Source: Taklimakanibacter deserti (GTDB lineage: Bacteria; Pseudomonadota; Alphaproteobacteria; Rhizobiales; Aestuariivirgaceae). Taken from it: 64,000 nucleotides of DNA. Below, in pieces: positions 26,831-35,932 of this stretch. Where the stretch lies: NCBI GenBank assembly GCA_003574785.1, contig QORU01000012.1, positions 124,001-188,000 of the forward strand, in the 5' to 3' direction. The number at the start of each line of letters is the position of its first letter. Positions within the stretch are counted from its first letter, which is position 1. The notes beneath the pieces were generated by a model. The model did not search any database, was not told the DNA's origin, and saw only the letters and a program-made list of their open reading frames with translations. A program made the translations under genes and the position numbers.

Positions 26831-27214
26831 CTACGCCGTAGCTTGCCCTGGAGCGCAGTAGACTTTTTGGTGGGCGGTGACAGGCATGTCGGGCTTTGTC
26901 CTCGGTTCACATGCTGCCGGGTTGCTTCCCTTTTGGCTGCCGGATAGAGCTAGGCGGGCCTCGCTATGCCCCATGAGAACCAACCAGAGATCGGGTCTGG
27001 GAAGCCTTGAACCAGGGGGCGTATTTCGCCCTCGTCGAGGTCTTTCTTGGCCCGGTAGCCAGTCATCAGAGGCCTGCTGAGCCCTGGAAGCATGCCGAAC
27101 GCTTCTAGGACGGCCGATTTCCGTCTGAGCCTCGGCAGTAGTTTCATCCGCGAAATCGCCGCCAGCGATGCGTTCCACATACTTGCGTAGGGCAATGCCG
27201 TTCTGGTCCCCCAT
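26831..27214 (-). pseudogene. Possible frameshifted small gene
   Basis: The frame from ATG 27214 starts sensibly (MGDQNGIALRKYVERIAGGD) but becomes Arg/Pro-rich after about 33 residues. At that point another minus-strand frame turns protein-like (AVLEAFGMLPGLSRPLMTG, then KKDLDEGEIRPLVQGFPDPI) and ends at 26950. Joining the two at about 27115 gives one coherent protein of roughly 90 residues. No family is recognised, so this is only a suggestion. Confidence 0.3.
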
Positions 27215-27538
27215 TTTGCAGGCAAAACAAGATTCCTAAATGTCAATTACAGGATAGATTGTTTAGGCATTTATCCAACATCAGAGCTACTATTCATCTC
27301 TCCTACCTATTGCGCTACGCACCCTTTTTTTGGGGGCCGGATAGACCTGCACGCTGCTGTCCTTCTTTGGTGGGGCATTGGGCAGTTCTCGCTCAGCCGT
27401 TTTCTTGAGAAGCGAACACAGTACCGTTCTCGGACGCCCCCTACCAAGTCCCACGGGTAACTAGGCCCCCGGCGATGGTGCCAATCAAACGGCGAAACTC
27501 AGACGATAGGCAGAACCATGCATAGGCCCGCCGCAACG

Positions 27539-28384
27539 TTAAACAGGTATACTCAGATACCCGCCCTGCACGAACCACGCGTTGCCCGCAAGCGTCTGGT
27601 ACATAACGTGCTGCCAGCTGTTGGGGCGTGAGACCCACCGATCCCGCTCCTCGGCAAGGTATGCGGCAACTGCAGCGCTTCCGCCGGCGCTTTCGAGATC
27701 GACAAGCCGCTGCCGTATGGTGCTCAGATCATCGTTCGCGTTCGATGTGTAGACGTGGCCGAGCTTAAAAACGTTGAAATGCCTAAGCACCCGCTCCTGT
27801 TGGATCTCTGGCCAGGGCGCGGGTGCGGCAACGTGGAACTGAAGCACGGGGTTTCCTAGCGTGCTTAGCGATCCGAAGATCCACTGTTGAGCCGTGAGGT
27901 CGTCGTAATACGGGTGCAGCGTCTGCTCCCCCGGGTTGGCCGGATACTTCGCGAGCTTGCCCGCTTGGCAGAAGTCGCATGATGGCACGAGGTTATAGGG
28001 GCATACTGAGAGGTCGGGGTATTTGGACTGCGGCAGATGATGATCAAGCGTGCGGACCATACCGACGCCGCAAAGCGGGCACTTGCTGTTCGGGGCCGCG
28101 TTCTTAATGAGATTGTAGTAATCACGGGCATTGCCACTCGCACTGCTCATCTGGTCCTTGTACAAGCTCTTCAAGTCGTCGGCCGTGGAAGCTCCAACAG
28201 ACACCACTCGGGGAACCAGGTGTAAGGTCTTGGCAGTTGCGCTGGTGTTATAGGCCGCCGCGGTCGCCAGCATCGTCGGAACAGCCGCGTTCAGTCGCCC
28301 GGCGCGGACCGGATCCGTCAAGCCGTCGATGCACGCGGCCAGCAGGTCGGCGGGCGTAACCGGCGGCAAAGGAAGAGTGCGCAT
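27539..28384 (-). CDS. ptuB: Septu-type HNH endonuclease (PtuB-like)
   Basis: A 281-residue protein; ATG 28384, seven bases after the ATPase stop, is chosen over an upstream start at 28459 that would lie inside the ATPase gene. The HNH/treble-clef core is at residues 102-140: CPLCGVGMVRTLDHHLPQSK followed by YPDLSVCPYNLVPSCDFCQA. Two Cys pairs (C102/C105 and C136/C139) hold zinc and D114-H115-H116 with N131 are the likely catalytic set. In Septu the nuclease works with an ABC-type ATPase and cuts nucleic acid during infection. Its size and tight coupling to the upstream ATPase fit this role. A retron-type reverse transcriptase, which sometimes accompanies such pairs, is not present. Confidence 0.8.
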   Translation of the reverse strand: MRTLPLPPVTPADLLAACIDGLTDPVRAGRLNAAVPTMLATAAAYNTSATAKTLHLVPRVVSVGASTADDLKSLYKDQMSSASGNARDYYNLIKNAAPNSKCPLCGVGMVRTLDHHLPQSKYPDLSVCPYNLVPSCDFCQAGKLAKYPANPGEQTLHPYYDDLTAQQWIFGSLSTLGNPVLQFHVAAPAPWPEIQQERVLRHFNVFKLGHVYTSNANDDLSTIRQRLVDLESAGGSAAVAAYLAEERDRWVSRPNSWQHVMYQTLAGNAWFVQGGYLSIPV

Positions 28385-28391
28385 GTCTAGT

Positions 28392-29954
28392 CTACTGTCC
28401 CGGCGGAAGAAGTGATATGGCGCGTGCCAGCGCCCTACCCTCGGCCCCGAGTTGGCCATTGAAAGCCTGGAGGATCTGCTCGTAACTACTGCCGGGGGCT
28501 ATATCGGCGATCAGCTTGTGAAACCCAGTCTGCGTTACTTCGAGGCCGAACACTTCGCGCGTTAGCACGCCTAGATTCTCACCAAAGGTCTCGCGCTCAG
28601 GCCGGTCCGCTCGCACCTCGTGCCCGGCTCGGCCCAGCTTCCACACGCAGGAAGCGGGGACTTCCTGCAGCACGACCGGCGAATGGGTTGCGATGATGGC
28701 CACTCCATTCCGGTTGGTCAGCAATTGGGAGAGGGCGCGCACGAAGGCAGAGAGCAGCGGTGGATGCAGATGGCCCTCCGGCTCGTCAATCAGCACTAGC
28801 GATTTCTCCTCTACCTGCTCAACCAGGCTCGTAATAGAAAGGAGGACAGCGGCGTGGCCCGAACTTAAACGCAAGAAAAGATTTCGCGCACGGCTCTCTA
28901 CATCCGGCACCTGCTCGTTGGCTAGCGTCGTGACGGCCGCCTCGGCGAATAATGGATCCGCCTCAAGGCTTTCCAGCGCAGTCATCCACCGGCCGCGCCT
29001 CACACCCTCGCGGCACTTAGCAACGCTCTTGGCGAACTCGTCCGCAAGCTCCCTCAGCGATTTAACCCGTAACGTGCTGAGCGGCGGTAAGTTCAGCCCA
29101 GCCAGGGGCTCGCTAGTGACTAAGCCAATGTAAGAATATCGCTTCTTTGATTCTGCGGGTAGGACGAGCGGTCCTCTGGCATCGAAGGCGCTGAAGGAAA
29201 CAGTAACTAGGCCAGCGAAGCCGGGATCAGCGTCCTCCTCGTCCGAAAGCCATGAATTGGCCTGCGGCATCGTATTGCGCAGCAGGCCTGTCTGCTGGTT
29301 TGGATCTTCGGCCGAGATCCCCAACAACGTTCGGGCAAGGAAGTCGAAGCACCTTGTCTTGCCGACTCCATTGCGCCCTATGAGCACGTGGATGTTGGTC
29401 GCAGGTCTGGAGTTCGGATAGACGGCGAAACTGAGTATCGGGGGCGGTGTCAACGCCGCCTGAGTGGCGGGAAACTCGTAGGTAAAGCTATATTCGGTCA
29501 GCGCTACCTGCGCGTTCGCGAGACGATGCAATCTCTCCCGGACGCGTCTAGTCTCGATGTCACGAAGAAGCGAGTTAACCATAACAGCCTCGTCCTCGTT
29601 CTCCTCAAGAATATTGAGCGCAAACGCGCAGTCTCGAAGTGCTTGCAGATAGTTGATCCTGAAATCGTCGCCTAGTTCAATTAAGGTCTCGTAGTAGTTC
29701 TCATTCTGGCCTATAGAAAAGAAGCTCTGATCGAGCGCGCCGAAGCCCGCCGGCAGCTCTGTGCTACCCTGCGTTTCAACCATGCCCTTACGCCCAATCT
29801 TGACGCGGCCAATTCCCACGCGCGTCCCATTCGGTTGGATAATAGTGACGTTGTAGAGTGTGTACCACTTGAACCAGTCGTTCCAATCGGCCTTGATCAA
29901 GACGCAGATGGGCGCTGCCTCAGGTGCAGGGTACGAGCCGACAACGAATCTCAC
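28392..29954 (-). CDS. ptuA: Septu-type ATPase (PtuA-like)
   Basis: A 520-residue protein starting at ATG 29954. Residues 1-170 form a beta-rich domain I do not recognise. The ABC-type ATPase follows: Walker A IGRNGVGKT ends at residue 200, signature LSSGH at 362-366, Walker B LVLIDEPEGHLHP at 385-397 and the switch histidine in ATHS (421-424). Such SMC/AAA15-like ATPases sense infection and control their partner nuclease. The HNH gene follows after 7 bp on the same strand, giving the two-gene layout of Septu. Old/Gabija-type ATPases are excluded because no Toprim domain follows. Confidence 0.8.
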   Translation of the reverse strand: MRFVVGSYPAPEAAPICVLIKADWNDWFKWYTLYNVTIIQPNGTRVGIGRVKIGRKGMVETQGSTELPAGFGALDQSFFSIGQNENYYETLIELGDDFRINYLQALRDCAFALNILEENEDEAVMVNSLLRDIETRRVRERLHRLANAQVALTEYSFTYEFPATQAALTPPPILSFAVYPNSRPATNIHVLIGRNGVGKTRCFDFLARTLLGISAEDPNQQTGLLRNTMPQANSWLSDEEDADPGFAGLVTVSFSAFDARGPLVLPAESKKRYSYIGLVTSEPLAGLNLPPLSTLRVKSLRELADEFAKSVAKCREGVRRGRWMTALESLEADPLFAEAAVTTLANEQVPDVESRARNLFLRLSSGHAAVLLSITSLVEQVEEKSLVLIDEPEGHLHPPLLSAFVRALSQLLTNRNGVAIIATHSPVVLQEVPASCVWKLGRAGHEVRADRPERETFGENLGVLTREVFGLEVTQTGFHKLIADIAPGSSYEQILQAFNGQLGAEGRALARAISLLPPGQ

Positions 29955-31201
29955 GATGCTCTCCTATCCAGCAGATCGCTACACTACTCGGTTTGCGCAG
30001 TATAGCGGCCTTCTCTGGCTAGATGAACTCGGCTCCTGGCGGATCGAAGCACAAATGGCGTGCATACCTTCCCTGACTGATCGAATGGCAGTGCGCGGGA
30101 AACTCAATGATAATGTCAGCCGTAAGGTGCGATTCTACCTTGCCGCCCTCCTTCTCAGCCGGCGAGCATAGTCGGGAGCCGCCAAGCATGCTTTCCAATG
30201 CCCTTGAGAACGCCAATCGTGTAAAAGCCCTTTGCTCCCCCACCGGCTAAGCTCAAGATTCGGCAGGGGCGCTCCGGCGAATGTCACTTGATCATGCTCC
30301 TACAGCAGCCTGATCTCTGCCACCAATACGAACAAGAGGTCCTTTTGTCGACCTGTGCCGAATCGGTTATCGCCTTGGCAAACCCATTTCAGGCCAGGAG
30401 TGGAACGTACGGCCGCGGAACACCTCCGCTTGAGGAAAGATCCAACATTCTCGTGCTCGACATCGCGACGGCGGGGAGCTCCCGCCAACACATTCCCGAG
30501 TTCAAAACTGATATCAGGAACCTACTATACTGGGATAAATGCAGGGATTGCCCGGATAGAGCGCGGTCGATCAGCGCCAAAATCAAGAGCTTACACTAAC
30601 ACCTGGACTCCTCAGGCATCCGCCTATGGCCGTTGTGCCGGGGGAGCCAGCGCGACAGCTAAACTCCGTGGGTGTTGATGGGGACGATTGGAGTATCCAA
30701 TCCTGGGCCCCGCGAATTGAGTACTTGCGACCCGCGCCCGTACGGTACTCGGCAACACCGAGACGGTCGAAGGGATGTCACATTGTCATCGGGATGGCAA
30801 CCCGAGCCAGTATGATTGGTGGGAGCGCCCGAAAAAGCTTTCGGCGACGGCGCGGGAAAACTCGCCGGCACACGCGTCCAAAGAATATTAGATATGCACT
30901 TTTTCGCCGACGGCCGTCGGCCTTGGACAATCGGGCAGAAAGGGCCGGAGTTCTGCCCGACGCACGCACTACTCCGGAGCAATATCTACGATAAGCCGCG
31001 GAGGGGCGTCTGTTGCTCGAATCCAATCTGAAACTCCCCATAACAGACGAGCCGATAAGCAACCGGCAAACACCCGCGCGGACGAGCGCCTAAACACTTT
31101 CGAATAGCTCGTGACCCAGCGAATAGCATATGGCATGATGGCTGTTCTAGGGTGGCGGTTTCTGCACTCCGCTGTGTGGAAACGGGGACCAGGCGACAAT
31201 A
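29955..31201. other. Intergenic stretch, about 1.25 kb, no clear gene
   Basis: The two flanking defence units diverge from this stretch, so it must hold both promoters. ORFs of about 100 codons exist (plus 30288-30599, plus 30626-30994, minus 30659-30982) but overlap each other and show no domain. A possible protein scrap is LAGTRVQRILDMHFFADGRR near 30858-30920. No tRNA, IS or inverted terminal repeat was seen. Confidence 0.4.
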
Positions 31202-34200
31202 ATGGCATGCCGAGTGAGATATCTCAGCAGTGCAGGGATCCATCTTCGCGAAATACCGGGGATAGACGCCCTAGCTCAAGCATACCCAGAACCTTGGTTG
31301 CTTTACACTTCGCTACAGTGTTTCCCCCGCAATGAGCCGCCGATCGAGATTGATGCGATGGTGGTCATGGACGACCGCGTACTTCTTCTTGAGATCAAAG
31401 ATTGGAATGGCACTCTCACCCACAATGGTGACCAATGGTTGATAGATGGGCGGCGGCGGGGTCGTTCCGCAGTCGACAGCGTAAGTATGAAAGCAAGGAA
31501 GGTAAAAACCTTTTTGAGCGGGGTCATCCCCGGCTTCTCTAAGTACTACGTCGACTCACGTGTTGTTCTGACGGGATCAGCGACAAAAAATGGGTTATCT
31601 CCGACGGAGCAGCCACACGTTTGGACGCTTGGTGACGCGGTATCCATTTCTACACCGGCGGGAAAGCTAGGCCTCTTAGGATCTAGGACCCTTCATGTGA
31701 AGAAAGCCTTCCAGTTCGAATCTGAGCTGGAACGTGTAACTCGGAATGCGAAGCTATTCGGGCCATTGGAAGCGACCTGGGATGGTTTCCGGGTAGTAGA
31801 AGAGGATGTGGTTGTACATCCGCGCCGAATATGGCGAGAACACCGCTCTGAACGAATCCGAGACACCCGCTACAAGGCACTTTTGCGGGTCTGGTCGTTT
31901 GACAAACTTCCGCCAGGGCTAAACAGTCCGGATAGGCGACGCTTTGTGGCGGAACGCGAGTTGAGAGCTATCGGCCGCTTGAACGATCTTGGAAGCAGCC
32001 TCGTGCGACAAGGAGCAGTTCTCCTTCCAGTTGGCGAGGACAAAGACGAAATTCTCACTCAACACTTCGAGTTAAGGGGGCTTCCGCCAGGCTTGGGCTG
32101 GATGACGTTAGATCGGTACATGGCGCGAACTGAGGATGAGCTTCGCATTGATGATCGAACGTTGGTTGTCTCAACCTTGCTCGGGGCTGTAGGTGAGCTT
32201 CATGCCAGGGACATCGCGCACCGCGACCTCGGTGCTAGGTCAATATGGATTGGCAGTCCAACGCGTATCGCGCTGACGGGGCTCATGTCGTGCCAAATGC
32301 CGGACGAGAGCTCGATCGGAGATTGGGCGTCAACGCTGCGTGGTTATGCTGATCCCACGCCCGAGGACAATGATCCGTCGCTCGCAGCCGGCGGAAAGCA
32401 TCGTGACGTTTTCGCCTTGGGGCGACTCGCTTTTGAGGTGCTGAGTGGGAGATTATTGGATCCGAACGAGTTAATTCCAGAGGGCATAGAATCTGTCCTA
32501 CCTGGGATAGGTCAATGGATTGCCCGGGCAACTGAACGTGCAGCAAATCAGCGCTTCGCAAATGCACGGGAGATGGCAGACGAATTCACAGTACTCGTGG
32601 AGCAGAGCGAGCGGAAAGGTGTGAATGACACACTGATAGACCGCCATCAGACAACTGATAACCCTTACGTCTCATATGCAATCGTTCAGAACCTGTATCA
32701 GAGCGGTAGAAACCACATTTTTGTTACTCGCAACGCTGAAGGTATCGAGCTCGTAGTAAAAATTTGGCTCGGACTCCAACGGGGCACGAGTACCGCCGTA
32801 GATATGGCGTTGACAAGATTATTCGAAGGCATCAATAGGCTGATGCAAATCCCCACAGCAGTGGCGCCGGAATACGTGCGTTCTGCGCTATCTCCAGTGG
32901 GCCCATTCGCAGTTTACCGGCATGAGGTCGGAACGACACTTGGCATGATCCCGCCAGAAGAATGGGCTGACAGACTTGCTGCTGGTGATGTACTCCGCTT
33001 CATCTTAAAGTTCGTGGAGGGTGTCGGCATTCTCCACGCAATCGGATGCTCTCATGGCGACATAGCACCTAAGAATATACTTGTACGCGACGACGTTGGA
33101 ACGCCGTGCCTACTTGACCTTTTTGACATGATTGAAGTTGGGTCCGGAAGCATTCGGACACCCAATCTATGTCCCGAGGGGTGGGAAGGCCTAACTGAAC
33201 AGCAACTTGATCGCTATGCGACCTTAAGAGTCGTGGAACTAATTCTGGATCGCGTCAAAGATTCAAGATTAGCAAATGTACTGCAGGTGGTTGGGCAGGA
33301 ACTGACTAGACCGGCAATTGAGACCTTTGATCCACTATTGCGCTGTCTACGTGCAGTGGAGCTACGATTTCATGGCCCAAAAGCACCGCATGTCAAACTT
33401 CAATTTCCCGGGGGATCTTCAGACTTTCTAAGGTCCGACAACGGAATTTACTACCTGCGCGCTCAAGCGCCTTGGCCGGGTGTAGTTGAGTATAGCATAT
33501 CGGGTGTCGAACGAACCCTGGCTTTTGGTGTTGACGGAATCCGCATTACCTACGTGCGGCACGTTAGGGCCACATTTTCAAGCCTCACGCATGCATCACA
33601 ACATGGTGTTCCAATTCGACTAGATCTGTCGATCGCGGCCGGTCCAGAAGCAGGGTTCGAGGACCTCTTTACCGTCATTGCGCCTCTGGTTGATCCCCCG
33701 GGTGTTCAGGCTACGGAAGTCACGGCCGCGCGCAGGTTGGATATTGCTCGATACTGGCGAAAGCTACTGGATCTCGAACAATCTCTTCAGCCTCAAGTCA
33801 AGGTACTGAGGGATTTGAGCCCGTCCAATGGCTCATTTACTGCTTACGCTTACGAACGAATTGGCCTTGATTTCGATTTCGACGCTGGAACCACGGTTGA
33901 AGTACGACTTCCGAGCGGAAAGAAGATTGGCGAAGTTAACTTGGAACAAACAGATTCGAAGACACTGATAATAGAGCACTTTGACCGCCGACTTGTGGCC
34001 GGCGATATTGTAAACCTGGTAGATCGAAAATCGCGCACATCGCTTGATCGTCGCACAAAGGCCGTGGAGAAGATTCTGGACGGAGAAGCGGCGATTGAAA
34101 GGCTTGTGGACTATTTTACGCCAGACAAGTCCCTGCAGGTGACGGACTTCGGTATCGATGTGGCTGATGATGTAATCGCCCGCTACCGGCTGAATCACGG

Positions 34201-35932
34201 GCAGGGTAGTGCTTTCAAGCATATCGTACGATATGGCCCAGTAGGCTACTTGCAGGGACCACCGGGTACGGGCAAGACGCATTTTATTGCTTCGCTCGTA
34301 CATTGGCTGGTCGCTGACCAAGGCGCGCGCCGCATTCTGATCGCCAGCCAGTCGCATGAGGCAGTTAATAATGCCATTGAGGCATTGTTAAATCTTATCA
34401 AGCAGCTCGGCGGCCGCGCGCCCAGCCTACTGCGTATCGGCTCAAAAGGCATTACCGACAAAATACGTCCATTTCATACGAAGTCGTTGCAAGAGCGCTA
34501 CCAAACAAGATTCGAAACTGCGTTCAAGCATCGAGTGGCCGGACTGGGGATGGCGATGGGCCTGCGCCGACAATTCATTTACGACGGCGTAGAAATTGAT
34601 CGGCAGCTTGGCACGCTCACTCGCCGCTTGCTGATGTTGGCGAAGGCTGAGAGCGACGACGCTCCGGTGTCTGCGGAAGAGCGGCGCCGCAGAGATACTG
34701 CCGTTGCCACAGCGGTTAGGGCATTCAGGGCCGCTGCTGCGGATTTGTTGGGGCGGGAGCCGGATGTTGCCGCCGTTCATGGAGAACTTACAAACACCTT
34801 TGAGACTCTCATCAGTAAGCATCCGGGAACTTCGCCAGCCGACATAAAAAAACTCCGCCAATTGTTGGATTTGTCGAGGGAATGGGCAGCTTCTCTTGCT
34901 TCAGCGCATAGAAACTTTGAGGAGTTCCTTGCAAAGACTCGTACTATTGTGACGGCGACTTGTGTCGGTGTTGGCCAAACCAAGATCAGAATTGATGCCA
35001 AGCCATTCGACTGGGTGATTGTTGATGAAGCGGCCCGATGCACACCGAGCGAGTTAGCCGTTCCAATTCAATTGGGTCGTCGAATACTGCTCGTTGGCGA
35101 TCATCGGCAACTTCTTCCAATGATGGATAGGGGGGTTTTGAAGGGACTCCAAGAGGAGATGCCGGACATTCCGTTGGCCGAGCTCATTCGAAGCGACTTT
35201 GAACGCGCGTACCTCTCAAGCTACGGCCGAGACAATGGTAAGACGCTCACTGAGCAATATAGGATGAGCCCGCAGATCTGCAATTTGGTATCGCGCATCT
35301 TCTACGAACCAGACAAGGTGCAGCTTATCACTTCAAACGATCGCGAAGCGGACCCTCTTTTTGCCGTTGATCGTCCCAAGCTGTTTGCGCGCCGGATCGT
35401 ATGGGTGGACACGTCAGCAGAGCGCAGTCACTTAGAACGCTCCGCCGAATGGGATGATACCACTTTCTGGAACCCGGCAGAGGTCGAAGCGGTGCTTCGG
35501 CTGCTGGAACGCATTTCGGAAGATCAAGATCTTGTAGCAGGGTTGGCCGCTGGCAAGGAGGAGGCGCCAATAGGCGTAATCTGTATGTATAGCGCGCAAA
35601 AAGTGAAGATAGAACAAGCCTTTTCAAGTCGACCATGGGAAGCAAGATTTCGCAGAATGGTGAGGATCGAGACGGTAGACTCTTATCAAGGAAAAGAAAA
35701 TACTATTGTCATTCTAACGCTGGTGAGATGCAGTGCCCATCGCGAGCAAGGCCATGTTCGGAATGCAAATCGCTGCAATGTCGCGATGTCTCGTGCCAAA
35801 GAGAAACTATTCATAGTTGGAGCTCGCTCAATGTGGTCAAAGGTTGGCGGGGAGTCGCCAATGCGCAGAGTCCTTTGGGACATAGACGCGCACGTGGACG
35901 ATGCGATGACCGTAGCAGCTGGAAAATTGTAG
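31202..35932 (+). CDS. NERD nuclease - pseudokinase - kinase - SF1 helicase fusion protein
   Basis: A 1576-residue protein. Residues 1-150 are a NERD (nuclease-related) domain: IEIDAMVV with E49 and D51, then LLLEIKDWNG with E64 and K66, the PD-(D/E)xK-like set. A first kinase fold at about 200-440 has HRD (340-342), but the usual Asn is Ser347 and no DFG follows, so it is probably inactive. A second kinase fold at about 500-720 keeps Lys520, HGDIAPKN (618-625) and D639 in LLDLFD. The C-terminal part from about 990 is an SF1 DNA2/Upf1-type helicase: GPPGTGKT 1019-1026, DEAA from 1275, EQYRMSP from 1351, and NRCNVAMSRAKEKL near 1530. The N-terminal arrangement recalls PglW of type 2 BREX; the helicase does not. 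Its stop overlaps the start of the next gene. Confidence 0.88.
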   Translation: MACRVRYLSSAGIHLREIPGIDALAQAYPEPWLLYTSLQCFPRNEPPIEIDAMVVMDDRVLLLEIKDWNGTLTHNGDQWLIDGRRRGRSAVDSVSMKARKVKTFLSGVIPGFSKYYVDSRVVLTGSATKNGLSPTEQPHVWTLGDAVSISTPAGKLGLLGSRTLHVKKAFQFESELERVTRNAKLFGPLEATWDGFRVVEEDVVVHPRRIWREHRSERIRDTRYKALLRVWSFDKLPPGLNSPDRRRFVAERELRAIGRLNDLGSSLVRQGAVLLPVGEDKDEILTQHFELRGLPPGLGWMTLDRYMARTEDELRIDDRTLVVSTLLGAVGELHARDIAHRDLGARSIWIGSPTRIALTGLMSCQMPDESSIGDWASTLRGYADPTPEDNDPSLAAGGKHRDVFALGRLAFEVLSGRLLDPNELIPEGIESVLPGIGQWIARATERAANQRFANAREMADEFTVLVEQSERKGVNDTLIDRHQTTDNPYVSYAIVQNLYQSGRNHIFVTRNAEGIELVVKIWLGLQRGTSTAVDMALTRLFEGINRLMQIPTAVAPEYVRSALSPVGPFAVYRHEVGTTLGMIPPEEWADRLAAGDVLRFILKFVEGVGILHAIGCSHGDIAPKNILVRDDVGTPCLLDLFDMIEVGSGSIRTPNLCPEGWEGLTEQQLDRYATLRVVELILDRVKDSRLANVLQVVGQELTRPAIETFDPLLRCLRAVELRFHGPKAPHVKLQFPGGSSDFLRSDNGIYYLRAQAPWPGVVEYSISGVERTLAFGVDGIRITYVRHVRATFSSLTHASQHGVPIRLDLSIAAGPEAGFEDLFTVIAPLVDPPGVQATEVTAARRLDIARYWRKLLDLEQSLQPQVKVLRDLSPSNGSFTAYAYERIGLDFDFDAGTTVEVRLPSGKKIGEVNLEQTDSKTLIIEHFDRRLVAGDIVNLVDRKSRTSLDRRTKAVEKILDGEAAIERLVDYFTPDKSLQVTDFGIDVADDVIARYRLNHGQGSAFKHIVRYGPVGYLQGPPGTGKTHFIASLVHWLVADQGARRILIASQSHEAVNNAIEALLNLIKQLGGRAPSLLRIGSKGITDKIRPFHTKSLQERYQTRFETAFKHRVAGLGMAMGLRRQFIYDGVEIDRQLGTLTRRLLMLAKAESDDAPVSAEERRRRDTAVATAVRAFRAAAADLLGREPDVAAVHGELTNTFETLISKHPGTSPADIKKLRQLLDLSREWAASLASAHRNFEEFLAKTRTIVTATCVGVGQTKIRIDAKPFDWVIVDEAARCTPSELAVPIQLGRRILLVGDHRQLLPMMDRGVLKGLQEEMPDIPLAELIRSDFERAYLSSYGRDNGKTLTEQYRMSPQICNLVSRIFYEPDKVQLITSNDREADPLFAVDRPKLFARRIVWVDTSAERSHLERSAEWDDTTFWNPAEVEAVLRLLERISEDQDLVAGLAAGKEEAPIGVICMYSAQKVKIEQAFSSRPWEARFRRMVRIETVDSYQGKENTIVILTLVRCSAHREQGHVRNANRCNVAMSRAKEKLFIVGARSMWSKVGGESPMRRVLWDIDAHVDDAMTVAAGKL

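Larger units (their letters stand above)
25819..27538. other. Low-coding stretch between BREX and Septu
   Basis: About 1.7 kb with mixed composition and no long convincing gene. It holds two short minus-strand candidates listed separately (26344-26580 and 26831-27214) and a plus-strand tail near 25846-25954 (ending SLGLKTADWE) that may be a fragment. No tRNA, IS end or clear terminator was found after brxL. Confidence 0.4.

Noticed and set aside
35635..35931. N-terminal extension of the kinase-helicase partner
   Set aside because: These 99 codons lie inside the helicase motifs and read as low-sense Arg/Ser/Cys-rich sequence; GTG 35932 is a better start.
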